A stretch of DNA of 64,000 bases from Saccharopolyspora gloriosae (lineage in GTDB: Bacteria > Actinomycetota > Actinomycetes > Mycobacteriales > Pseudonocardiaceae). The translations under genes were made by a program, and so were the position numbers. Location: the NCBI RefSeq assembly GCF_014203325.1, contig NZ_JACHIV010000001.1, forward strand, positions 6,263,501-6,327,500. The letters run 5' to 3'. Shown here piece after piece: positions 1 to 7,969 of this stretch (within the stretch, counting starts at the first letter, position 1; each line of letters opens with the position of its first letter). The notes beneath the pieces are model-generated. The model ran no database searches, had not been told where the DNA came from, and worked only from the letters and a program-made list of their open reading frames with translations.

Positions 1-480
1 TTCCGGTCGCACCTGGTCGATTCCGTGTCGGCGATCGTGCGGGAGTTCGGCGTGGACGCGGCGTTCTTCGACACCGTCGGCTACTGGTTCAACGATCCGC
101 GGTACGAGCTGGTGGACGGCTACCGGCGGCTCGCGGGGGAACTCCGGCGGCGGCACCCGGAGCTGCTGCTGGCGGCGGAGGGCTGGTGGGACGCGTTGTC
201 AGGCCTCTTCCCGCTGAGCCAGCAGTGGTTCGGCGTGGACCGGGACCTGCGCACGCCGCAGGTGCTGACGCGGTACGCGCGCACCACCGGCCACCTCGCG
301 GAGGGCACTCCGGGGCCGGGCAGCACCGGGGTGCACGAGAAGGGGTTCGTGCCGCGGCCCGCGGACGTGGCGCGTCCCGGCCACATCCCCGTCGTGAGCA
401 TCGCCGGGGACACCCTCCCCGACCACGCCCCCGAGGTGGCCGCCATCGCCCGCTGGGCCCGCGAGCACGGCGCACCCTGA
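1..480 (+). CDS. Glycoside-hydrolase-like protein, 3' fragment
   Basis: The frame is open from the first base, so this is the C-terminal 159 residues of a gene that starts upstream. The GTG at 25 is internal to that frame and is not taken as the start. The fragment contains 'DAAFFDTVGYW' and 'LLAAEGWWDAL', strings typical of late strands of a TIM-barrel sugar hydrolase. The tail 'ARPGHIPVVSIAGDTL' could be a barrel end. No catalytic acid can be assigned from the fragment. The fold class is an inference from these motifs and the family is not identified. Confidence 0.5.
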   Translation, partial: FRSHLVDSVSAIVREFGVDAAFFDTVGYWFNDPRYELVDGYRRLAGELRRRHPELLLAAEGWWDALSGLFPLSQQWFGVDRDLRTPQVLTRYARTTGHLAEGTPGPGSTGVHEKGFVPRPADVARPGHIPVVSIAGDTLPDHAPEVAAIARWAREHGAP

Positions 481-506
481 TCCGCGACCGCGCTCGGGTG
501 ACCCCG

Positions 507-643
507 CAATTTCGCGAGAAATTGAACACCCCCGCGTGCCGGACCGACCACCAGGCAGAAGATCACCCCAGCTCAGAAGCGAAACCTCGGCTTCGGTGAG
601 CGGCGGCGCCGCGTTCGGGTGATTCGACTTCTCGCGAAATCTC
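507..643. repeat. Pair of TTTCGCGAGAA hairpins in inverted orientation
   Basis: The 183-base gap between the first gene and the LysR gene holds two related short palindromes. CAATTTC-GCGA-GAAATTG lies at 507-524. A similar motif in opposite orientation, ATTTCGCGAGAAGT on the minus strand, lies around 629-642. Each is preceded by CGGGTGA, near 494 and 615. They could terminate the two convergent genes or be a small dispersed repeat. The sequence does not decide between these. Confidence 0.4.
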
Positions 644-662
644 GCGACTCGTCCCCAGCCGT

Positions 663-1559
663 TCAGGTGGTGATGGCCGTGGATTCGGCGCGGAGGGCCG
701 CGAGGACCGCGTGCACGGCGGGACGGCCGGAGCCACCTCGGCGGGTGAGGGCCTCGACGTTGCGACCGGCGCGCACGCCCGCGAGCGGGCGCATCACCAG
801 GTTCGGGTTCTCCACCAGGTAGCGCGGCAGCAGGGCCACGCCGTGTCCGGCGGCCACCAGCGCCTCGGTGATGCGGAAGTCGTTGACCCGTTGCACCACC
901 TCCGGCCGCGTCCCGGTGCGCACCGCGAGCGAACGCAGCACGTCGTCCACGGGGAACCCGACGTTGACGCCGATCCACGGCTCCCCCGCCAGTTCCGTGA
1001 GCTCCACCCGCGCGTTCCCGGACAACCGGTGTCCCGGCGGCAGCGCCACGTCCAGCGGTTCGCGGTAGAGCGAAGTGATCTCCGCGCGCCCCGCGTCGAA
1101 CGGCGGCGCGTGATCATCCCGGTGGGTCACGACCACGTCGAAGTCCGCGAGCAGCCCCGGAACCTCGGCCGAGGTCATGTCGACGTCGCGGAACTCCAGG
1201 CGCAGCTGCGGCTCGGCCGCGAGCCGCCGCAGCAGTCCGGGCAGCACCAGCAGCGCGCCGGACGGGAACATCGCCAGCCGCACCGTGCCGCGCGGCGCGG
1301 ACCGGAAGCTGTTGAGCTCCGCGTCCATCCGGTCCATCGCGGCGAGCACCTCGTCGGCCCTGGTCACCAGCGCCCAGCCCGCGTCGGTGAGCCGCAGCCC
1401 CCGCCCGGCGGGTTCGGTCAGCGGCACGCCCGCCTCCGCCTGCAGCGCCCTGATCTGCTGGGAGACGGCGGAGGGCGTGTAGTCCAGCGCCTTCGCGACC
1501 GCGGTCACCGTTCCCCGATCGGCCAGCTCGCGCAGCAACCGCAACCTCCGCACTTCCAT
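663..1559 (-). CDS. LysR-family transcriptional regulator
   Basis: A 298-residue protein of normal LysR length. The N-terminal winged HTH spans about residues 1-60 ('TVTAVAKALDYTPSAVSQQI' region), followed by a periplasmic-binding-protein-like effector domain. The ATG at 1559 lies 72 bases from the GTG of the divergent EamA transporter. This is the classic arrangement in which a LysR protein controls the adjacent exporter and itself. The effector is unknown. Family assignment is secure and the target is inferred from layout. Confidence 0.9.
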   Translation of the reverse strand: MEVRRLRLLRELADRGTVTAVAKALDYTPSAVSQQIRALQAEAGVPLTEPAGRGLRLTDAGWALVTRADEVLAAMDRMDAELNSFRSAPRGTVRLAMFPSGALLVLPGLLRRLAAEPQLRLEFRDVDMTSAEVPGLLADFDVVVTHRDDHAPPFDAGRAEITSLYREPLDVALPPGHRLSGNARVELTELAGEPWIGVNVGFPVDDVLRSLAVRTGTRPEVVQRVNDFRITEALVAAGHGVALLPRYLVENPNLVMRPLAGVRAGRNVEALTRRGGSGRPAVHAVLAALRAESTAITT

Positions 1560-1631
1560 GAAGCAAAGCTACATGGATGGTGCAGACAATATTGCTTGTC
1601 CTTCACAGAACAGCCGAGCACGCTCGCAAGC
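1560..1631. promoter_or_regulatory. Divergent LysR/EamA control region with dyad
   Basis: The 72-base gap between the divergent starts contains GACAA-TATTGC-TTGTC at 1585-1600, with an 8-base palindrome CAATATTG at 1587-1594. A/T-rich dyads of this kind are usual LysR boxes, and this one is the least GC-rich stretch nearby. Binding by the adjacent LysR protein is inferred. Confidence 0.45.
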
Positions 1632-2561
1632 GTGAACGCCAGAGACCGTCTCCTCGCCGTGTTCGTGGCCGTGCTGTGGGGGATCAACTTCATCGCCATC
1701 GACTTCTCGCTGCGGTGGTTCCCGCCGATGTTCTTCGCCGGGCTGCGCTTCGCGGTGATCGCGGTCCCGACGCTGCTGCTGGTGCCGCGTCCCGACGTGC
1801 GGTGGCGGTGGCTGCTGGGCTACGGGCTCGGCTTCGGCACCTTGCAGTTCGCGTTCCTGTTCCTCGCACTGGAATCGGGGATGCCGACCGGGCTCGCGTC
1901 GCTGGTGCTGCAGGCGTCGGCTCCGTTCACCGTGCTGCTGGGCGGAATCCTGCTGCGGGAGAAGATCCGCGCGACGCAGGCCGTCGGCATCGTCGTGGCG
2001 GTGCTCGGCATGGCGGTGATCGGCTGGCACCGGGCGCAGGCGGCGGCGCTGCTGCCGGTGGTGCTCACGCTGTGCGGAGCGCTCGGCTGGGCGTTCGGCA
2101 ACCTCTGCAACCGCCAGGCGAAGGCGTCGGACCCGCTGCGCCTGACGCTGTGGATGTCGATCGTGCCGCCGCTGCCGATGTTCGCGCTCTCCGCGCTGGT
2201 CGAGGGTCCGAGCCTCGGGTGGCGCGCGCTCGCCGGTTCGTTCACCTCCGCCACGGGCTGGGCCGCCCTGGGCGGACTGGCGTTCACCGCGGTGCTGGCG
2301 ACGGTGCTCGGTTCGGGGATCTGGACGGCGCTGATGGCGCGGCACCCGGCGAGCACGGTCGCCCCGTTCTCGCTGCTGGTGCCGGTCGTGGGGGTCAGCT
2401 CGGCCTGGCTCGTCCTGGGCGAGCGGCCACATCCCGTCGAGCTCCTCGCGGGCGCGGTCGTCATCGCCGGGGTCCTGCTCGGCAGCCTCCCGCCCCGCTC
2501 CACCCCCACCCCCTTGCAACCGACCGGCACCACCGAACCGGAACCCGCACGCCCCGCATGA
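1632..2561 (+). CDS. EamA/DMT-family membrane transporter
   Basis: A 309-residue protein with about ten hydrophobic helices in two homologous halves, beginning 'NARDRLLAVFVAVLWGINFI'. That opening and 'GLASLVLQASAPFTVLLGG' are typical of drug/metabolite transporters of the EamA (RhaT/YdcZ-like) group that export amino acids or other metabolites. The GTG at 1632 is chosen because the long upstream open frame is antisense to the LysR gene. It is transcribed divergently from that regulator, which probably controls it. The substrate cannot be read from sequence. Confidence 0.88.
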   Translation: MNARDRLLAVFVAVLWGINFIAIDFSLRWFPPMFFAGLRFAVIAVPTLLLVPRPDVRWRWLLGYGLGFGTLQFAFLFLALESGMPTGLASLVLQASAPFTVLLGGILLREKIRATQAVGIVVAVLGMAVIGWHRAQAAALLPVVLTLCGALGWAFGNLCNRQAKASDPLRLTLWMSIVPPLPMFALSALVEGPSLGWRALAGSFTSATGWAALGGLAFTAVLATVLGSGIWTALMARHPASTVAPFSLLVPVVGVSSAWLVLGERPHPVELLAGAVVIAGVLLGSLPPRSTPTPLQPTGTTEPEPARPA

Positions 2562-2636
2562 GCCCCACGACGCCCGGAAAGTGGAATTGCAGATGCTGCA
2601 GATAGCAGTAAGCTGGCAGTGGGCAGAGGAGGCACC

Positions 2637-3107
2637 ATGACCCTGATGTTCGAGCTGGCACGGCCGGACGCCTCAACCCGCGAAGCCTCGTCGAGGCTGC
2701 AGCGGGGCGTCGAGGAGGTGGTCGACTCCCGGCAACAGCATTCCGCCACGCTGGTCTTCGTCGTCGACGGACGGCAGGTGCACTACGAGGTGCCTGCAGC
2801 AGTGCTCGACGCGCTGCTGCACACCGCTCGCGAGCAAGCCGAAGGACATCGCGTCCGCATCATCGCGCCCGACGCCGAATCCGAGATGACGCCGAACGAA
2901 GCGGCCGGCTACCTCGGGATCTCCCGCCCGCTGCTGGTCAAGTTGCTGGACAGGGGGACGATTCCCGCTCGCAACAAACCAGGGAGCTCGCACCGCATGA
3001 TCGCGGTCGCGGACCTCGACGCTTACCTGGAGAACAAGACGTCCAGGCAGAACAGGCTCTCCGACGCGATGGACACCATTGCCGAGCAGGACCTCTACCT
3101 GCCGTAG
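2637..3107 (+). CDS. Excisionase-type HTH protein, probable antitoxin of a PIN toxin
   Basis: A 156-residue protein. The ATG at 2637 is preceded by GAGGAGG and is preferred over the in-frame start at 2619. The C-terminal half carries an excisionase/MerR-like HTH ('MTPNEAAGYLGISRPLLVKL', then 'GTIPARNKPGSSHR'). The N-terminal half resembles a dimerisation or neutralising region. It ends 20 bases before a PIN-domain gene, the usual order of antitoxin then VapC-like toxin. Its role as DNA-binding antitoxin and autorepressor is inferred from the pairing. Confidence 0.75.
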   Translation: MTLMFELARPDASTREASSRLQRGVEEVVDSRQQHSATLVFVVDGRQVHYEVPAAVLDALLHTAREQAEGHRVRIIAPDAESEMTPNEAAGYLGISRPLLVKLLDRGTIPARNKPGSSHRMIAVADLDAYLENKTSRQNRLSDAMDTIAEQDLYLP

Positions 3108-3126
3108 CAAAGAACGACGGTAAACC

Positions 3127-3698
3127 GTGGCCGACGACGAACGGGTGTTCCCCGATACGAACACCCTGTACCCCTATTACATCTGCGACCTGCTGCTGCG
3201 GTGCGATGTCGAGGGCCTGTTCGAGATCAGGTGGACCGAGGACCTCTTGGCCGAGATGATCCGGGTACTGCCCCGCTCCGGGCGCAAGAGCGAGACTGCG
3301 GTCAAGCGGCTCTGCCAGGCGATTCGTGAGGCGTTCCCGGACCGGGAAGTGCCTCGGGGCGAGTACGAACATCTGATCAACGACATGCCCGGCGCCGATC
3401 CCGACGACCGGGTGCACTCGGCAGCTGCCATCGCGGGCAGCGCGACGGTACTGCCGACCAGGGACCGCAGAGGATTCCCACACGATCAGCTCGTGCTGTG
3501 GGGACTACGGGTCACCGGCGTCGACGAGTTCCTGTGCGAGCAGTTCGATCAGTTCCCCTACGACCTCGTACGCGTGCTAGACGCTCAGGTGGCGAGTTTG
3601 ACCAGGTCTCGGCTCAGCCGTCCGCAACTGCTGAGCGCCTTGCGGATGAACGCACCGCGATCGCCGACCGCGTCCAGCACCACCTCGCAACGAGCTAG
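3127..3698 (+). CDS. PIN-domain (VapC-like) ribonuclease toxin with apparent C-terminal frameshift
   Basis: Starts with GTG at 3127. Early 'VFPDTNTLYP' supplies the first PIN acidic residue and 'DPDDRVHSAAAIAGSATVLPT' the later acidic cluster and strand, so a Mg-dependent RNase fold is well supported. The frame loses coding character near 3659 and would otherwise run to 4125 antisense to the ABC ATPase gene. The frame beginning at 3660 reads 'IADRVQHHLATS' then stops at 3698, a natural PIN C-terminus. One extra T after 3660 would give 'APRFADRVQHHL'. Either the gene is mutated or the base was lost in sequencing. The catalytic part is intact either way. Confidence 0.7.
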
Positions 3699-3794
3699 CG
3701 AATCCTCGCGAGGTGGCTCGTCGAGCGGAACCTCGGCGACGCCGAAGCCGCCGACGTCCGCCCGAACCGGCCTGGAGCCGTCGAGAGCGCCACG

Positions 3795-4895
3795 TCAGGT
3801 CGCTGGTTCGGTGGTGGGGAGGGGGGTCACGTCGGGGGTCTGCTCGGTGGCGGGGTGCAGGAGGCCGTCGCGGATGGCTTCGGCGTGGTGGCAGGCGACG
3901 CGGTGGCCGCCGCTGATCGTGCGCAGCTCGGGGCGTTGCGAACCGCAGCGGTCCGGGTTGCTCCACGGGCAGCGGGTGTGGAACCGGCAGCCCGCCGGTG
4001 GCGCGGCGGGTGAGGGCAGGTCGCCGGAGAGCAGGATCTGCTCGCGGCGGTCCTCCACCTCCGGATCCGGCACGGGCACCGCCGACAGCAGCGCGCGGGT
4101 GTACGGGTGCAGCGGCTCGGCGTAGAGGTCGTCCGAGGCCGCCTCCTCCACGAGCCCGCCGAGGTACATCACGCCGACCCGGTCGGCGATGTGGCGCACC
4201 ACGGCGAGGTCGTGCGCGATGACCAGGTAGGTGAGGCCGAACTCGCCCTGCAGGTCTTCGAGCAGGTTGACGACCTGCGCCTGCACGGACACGTCGAGCG
4301 CCGAGACCGGTTCGTCGGCGACGATCAGCTCCGGGCCCACCGCGAGCGCCCGCGCGATGCCGATGCGCTGGCGCTGGCCGCCGGAGAACTCGTGCGGATA
4401 CTTGCGCAGCGCGGAGACGGGCATGCCGACGGCGGTGAGCAGTTCGCGGAGCCTCGTCGCCGTCGCCTCCCGGCCGCGGTCGAGCCCGTGCGCGCGCATC
4501 CCCTCCACCAGCAGCGCCTCCACGGATTGCCGCGGATCCAGCGAGGACAGCGGGTCCTGGAAGACCATCTGCATCCGGCGGCGCATCCGGCGCAGCGGTT
4601 CGCCCTTCATCGCGGACAGGTCGGTGCCGTCGAACACGACGCTGCCCGCGGTGGGCCGCTCCAGGCGCAGCAGCGCTCTGCCCAAAGTGGACTTCCCGCA
4701 GCCGGATTCCCCGACCAGGCCGTAGGTCTCGCCGCGCCGGATGCTCAGCGACACCCCGTCGACGGCGTAGACGTGGCCCACGGTGCGGTCCAGCACGACG
4801 CCGCGCTTGATCGGGAAGTGCACGGCGAGGCCGGTGACCTCGACCAGCACCTCGGGGTCCGGCCCGGCGTCGCTCCCGGTGGATTCGTTCGTCAT
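3795..4895 (-). CDS. Oligopeptide/dipeptide ABC transporter ATP-binding protein (DppF/OppF type)
   Basis: A 366-residue ATPase. Walker A is GESGCGKST at about residues 62-70, the Q-loop lies in '[11 protein letters not shown]', the signature is FSGGQ at about 170-174 and Walker B is 'LIVADEP' at about 190-196. The C-terminal '[15 protein letters not shown]' cysteine cluster is characteristic of peptide/nickel importer ATPases. ATG at 4895 overlaps the stop of the preceding ATPase gene (ATGA), indicating translational coupling. It is the last gene of a five-gene importer operon. Substrate specificity cannot be assigned. Confidence 0.93.
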   Translation of the reverse strand: MTNESTGSDAGPDPEVLVEVTGLAVHFPIKRGVVLDRTVGHVYAVDGVSLSIRRGETYGLVGESGCGKSTLGRALLRLERPTAGSVVFDGTDLSAMKGEPLRRMRRRMQMVFQDPLSSLDPRQSVEALLVEGMRAHGLDRGREATATRLRELLTAVGMPVSALRKYPHEFSGGQRQRIGIARALAVGPELIVADEPVSALDVSVQAQVVNLLEDLQGEFGLTYLVIAHDLAVVRHIADRVGVMYLGGLVEEAASDDLYAEPLHPYTRALLSAVPVPDPEVEDRREQILLSGDLPSPAAPPAGCRFHTRCPWSNPDRCGSQRPELRTISGGHRVACHHAEAIRDGLLHPATEQTPDVTPLPTTEPAT

Positions 4896-5890
4896 GACAG
4901 CTCCGCAGTGCTCACGGCGTTCTCCCGGACCGGGTTGTGGCAGCGCAGCAACCGCGCCCCCACGTCCACGCTCACGTCCGGCGGCTCCTGTTCGCAGATC
5001 TCCAGCGCGTTCGGGCAGCGCGGGCAGAACGCGCAGCCGGTGTCCCACGGGATGTTGTCGCTCACCGACCCGCGGATCGGCGAAAGCCGTTGCCCCCGCG
5101 GCGAATCCAGCCGGGGCACCGAGGCCAGCAGCCCGGCGGTGTAGGGGTGGCGCGGCCGGGCGAACAGCTCGTGGCGGGTAGCCCGTTCCACGACGCGGCC
5201 CGCGTAGAGCACGTTGACCTCGTCGCACAACCCGGCCACCACGCCCAGGTCGTGCGTGATCATGATCAGCGCCGTGTCGGTGTCGGCGACGAGCTTCGCC
5301 AGCAGGTTCAGGATCTGCGCCTGGATCGTCACGTCCAGCGCGGTCGTCGGCTCGTCGGCGATGAGCAACCGCGGCCGGCACGCCAGCGCCATCGCGATCA
5401 GCGCGCGCTGCCGCATGCCGCCGGAGAGCTGGTGCGGGTACTCCTTGAGCCGCCGGGTCGGGTCCGGGATGCCCACGCGGCGCAGCAGGTCCGACGCCTC
5501 CGGCATCGCCTGCTTGCGGCTGAGGCCGCGGTGGCGCTCGATCACCTCGGAGACCTGCAACCCGATTGGCACCACCGGGTTCAGCGAGCTCAGCGGGTCC
5601 TGGAACACCATGCTCAGGTCCCGCCCGCGCCGCCGGTCGAGCTCCTTCTTGCCGAGCGCCAGCAGGTCCGTCCCGTCGAACCGCACCGAGCCGGTCACCT
5701 CCGCGCCGCGCTGCGGCAGCAGGCCCATGATCGCCAGCGAGGTGACGGACTTGCCGCACCCGGACTCCCCGACCAGGCCGACGGTGCGGCCCGGTTCGAC
5801 GTCGAAGGAGATGCCGTCGACCGCCGTCATCGGCGGCTCACCCCGGCGCGCGAACACCACCGACAGGTCGCGGACTTCCAGCAATGCCAT
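4892..5890 (-). CDS. Oligopeptide/dipeptide ABC transporter ATP-binding protein (DppD/OppD type)
   Basis: A 332-residue ATPase starting '[13 protein letters not shown]' at 5890. Walker A is GESGCGKSV at about 41-49, signature LSGGM at 155-159, Walker B 'LLIADEP' at 175-181. The C-terminal '[16 protein letters not shown]' is the family cysteine motif. It forms the ATPase heterodimer with the downstream DppF-type subunit, with which it overlaps by four bases. In-frame codons upstream of 5890 belong to the antisense side of the permease gene, so that extension is not used. Confidence 0.93.
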   Translation of the reverse strand: MALLEVRDLSVVFARRGEPPMTAVDGISFDVEPGRTVGLVGESGCGKSVTSLAIMGLLPQRGAEVTGSVRFDGTDLLALGKKELDRRRGRDLSMVFQDPLSSLNPVVPIGLQVSEVIERHRGLSRKQAMPEASDLLRRVGIPDPTRRLKEYPHQLSGGMRQRALIAMALACRPRLLIADEPTTALDVTIQAQILNLLAKLVADTDTALIMITHDLGVVAGLCDEVNVLYAGRVVERATRHELFARPRHPYTAGLLASVPRLDSPRGQRLSPIRGSVSDNIPWDTGCAFCPRCPNALEICEQEPPDVSVDVGARLLRCHNPVRENAVSTAELS

Positions 5891-5921
5891 ATCCGAGGTC
5901 CTCACACGGGAAGGTCGGCGA

Positions 5922-6854
5922 TCAACGTCGCCGCTTCGGGTCCAGGGCGTCCCGCAACGACTCGCCGACCAGGGTGAACCCGAGGGCGACGAGGATGATG
6001 CAGCCCGCGGGCCAGAACGCCAGCTGCGGATGCGAGTCGATGACGTCCTGCGCACCGCCCAGCATCTGGCCCCACTCGGGAACCGAGTCGTCGGCCGCGC
6101 CGAGCCCCAGGAACGACAGCGCGGCGGCGTCGATGATCGCCACCGCCAGCACCAGCGTGGCCTGCACGACGACCGGTCCGAGCGCGTTGGGCAGCATGTG
6201 CCGGAACACGATGGCGCTCTCCCGCACGCCCAGCGCCCGCGCGGCGAGCACGTGATCGCTGGCGCGCTGCGCGAGCATCGTGCCCCGCAGCAACCTGCCG
6301 AAGATCGGCACCTGCACGATCGCCACGGCCAGGATCACCGTGAACTGGCTCTGCTGCGCGAACAACGCCCCGATGGACACCGCCAGCAGCAGCGACGGCA
6401 CCGACAGCAGCACGTCCACGGCGCGCATCACCAGCGCGTCCACCCAGCCGCCGAACGCGCCCGCCAACAGCCCGAGCACCAGCCCGCCGCCGAGCCCGAT
6501 CACGGTGGCCAGCAGCGCCACCAGCAGCGTCTGCTGCGAGCCGAGCAGCAACCGGGAGAACAGGTCCCGGCCGTACTGGTCGCCGCCGAGCGGATGTCCG
6601 GGCTGCGCGGGCGGAATCGTGTTGTCCGCGCGCGACACCTGGTTCTCCAGCAGGTGCAGTCCCGGGTCGTGCGGCGCCAGCAGCGGTGCCAGCAGCGCCA
6701 GCAGCACGAACAGGCCGATGATGGTGGCTCCGACGAGGAACACCGGGCTGCGCCGCACCCGCCGCCACGCGGAGGCGACCAGGCTGACTCCGATGTCGGG
6801 CGCCGCTCCGGCGAGCTCGTCGATGCGCGTCTTGCGCGTGGTGGGGGTCGTCAT
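5922..6854 (-). CDS. Peptide ABC transporter permease (DppC type)
   Basis: A 310-residue membrane protein with an N-terminal cytoplasmic stretch, a helix near residues 35-60, then the BPD_transp_1 region. The EAA-type loop is 'LAQRASDHVLAARALGVRES' followed by 'RHMLPNALGPV'. It matches DppC/OppC by length and by the extracytoplasmic insert 'HPLGGDQYGRDLFSRLL'. The ATG at 6854 lies 3 bases from the stop of the DppB-type gene, so the two permeases are coupled. Confidence 0.92.
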   Translation of the reverse strand: MTTPTTRKTRIDELAGAAPDIGVSLVASAWRRVRRSPVFLVGATIIGLFVLLALLAPLLAPHDPGLHLLENQVSRADNTIPPAQPGHPLGGDQYGRDLFSRLLLGSQQTLLVALLATVIGLGGGLVLGLLAGAFGGWVDALVMRAVDVLLSVPSLLLAVSIGALFAQQSQFTVILAVAIVQVPIFGRLLRGTMLAQRASDHVLAARALGVRESAIVFRHMLPNALGPVVVQATLVLAVAIIDAAALSFLGLGAADDSVPEWGQMLGGAQDVIDSHPQLAFWPAGCIILVALGFTLVGESLRDALDPKRRR

Positions 6855-6856
6855 GG

Positions 6857-7867
6857 TCACCTCGCCCGCAATCTGGGGTCGATCAGCGCGTACGAGAGGT
6901 CGACGAGCAGGTTGACCAGCACGTACACCATCGCCGCCGCGAGGATCACCACTTGCAGCACCGGGAAGTCCTTGCGTTCGAAGCCGACGGCGACGGCTTG
7001 GCCGATGCCCGCGATGTTGAACACCCGCTCGGTCAGCACCGCGCCCGCCAGCAGCGCCCCGGTCTGCAGGCCGATGGTGGTGACCACCGGGAGCATCGCG
7101 TTGTGCAGCACGTGCCTGCCGCGGATCACCATGGCGCTGAGGCCCTTCGCGCGGGCGGTGCGCACGTAGTCCTCGTCGAGCACGTCGAGCACCGCCGCCC
7201 TGGTGATCCGGAAGATCACCGCGAACGGGATGGTGGACAGCGCGATCGCCGGCAGGATCAGGTGCACGAACGCGTTCCACGACGCGTCCCACTCGCGGGT
7301 CAGCAGCCCGTCGAGGATGTAGAAGCCGGTGACGTGGGTGGCCTGGATCCCGGTGTCCTGCCTGCCCGACGCGGGCAGCACGCCCAGCTGCACGGCGAAC
7401 ACGAACTTCAGCAGGAACGCCAGGAAGAACACCGGCACCGCGACGCCGACCAGCGACCAGGTGATGCTGATGTTGTCCCACCAGCCGCCGCGGCGCCGCG
7501 CCGCGAGGTAGCCGAGCGGAATGCCCACGGCCACCGCCAGCAGCAGCGCGAACAGCGAGAGCTCGATGGTCGCGGGGAACCGGGTCAGGAAGACCTCCAG
7601 CGCCGGCGCGCCCCGCTCCACCCCGGTGGAGGTGCCGAAGTCACCGGTGAACGCGCGCAGCAGGAACTTCCCGTACTGCACCCAGATCGGCTGGTCCAGG
7701 CCGAGCTGCGACTCCAGCTGGGCGCGGGCCTCCGGGGTGGCCCGGTCGCCGAGCAGCGCCGAAACGGGCCCGCCGGGCAGCATGCGCAACCAGCCGAACA
7801 GCAACATGGACAGGACGAAGACGACGAGCACCAGCTGTGCCAGTCGCCGGATCGTGTAGCGGAGCAA
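6857..7867 (-). CDS. Peptide ABC transporter permease (DppB type)
   Basis: A 336-residue protein starting 'MLRYTIRRLAQLVLVVFVLS'. It has the hallmark first helix and 'LPGGPVSALLGDRATPEA' periplasmic region of DppB/OppB permeases. The EAA loop is 'DYVRTARAKGLSAMVIRGRH' with 'LHNAMLPVVTTIGLQTG' after it. It pairs with the DppC-type subunit to form the membrane channel. About 100 bases separate it from the binding-protein gene upstream. Confidence 0.92.
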   Translation of the reverse strand: MLRYTIRRLAQLVLVVFVLSMLLFGWLRMLPGGPVSALLGDRATPEARAQLESQLGLDQPIWVQYGKFLLRAFTGDFGTSTGVERGAPALEVFLTRFPATIELSLFALLLAVAVGIPLGYLAARRRGGWWDNISITWSLVGVAVPVFFLAFLLKFVFAVQLGVLPASGRQDTGIQATHVTGFYILDGLLTREWDASWNAFVHLILPAIALSTIPFAVIFRITRAAVLDVLDEDYVRTARAKGLSAMVIRGRHVLHNAMLPVVTTIGLQTGALLAGAVLTERVFNIAGIGQAVAVGFERKDFPVLQVVILAAAMVYVLVNLLVDLSYALIDPRLRAR

Positions 7868-7969
7868 GCGTCCCCCGTTGAGCGGTCGTGAACTGCGGAG
7901 CGGGGGCCGGACGCGACCGCGGGACCCGCGCGGTCACCTGCGGACGGGTGCGCGTCCGACCCCACCTGG

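Noticed and set aside
711-1631. N-terminal extension of the EamA transporter frame to 711
   Set aside because: It is antisense to the well-supported LysR gene. The membrane protein begins naturally at the GTG at 1632.
3699-4125. C-terminal extension of the PIN toxin to position 4125
   Set aside because: The stretch is antisense to the ABC ATPase gene and is rich in Arg/Ser/Gly typical of shadow frames. A single-base frameshift explains the frame change better.
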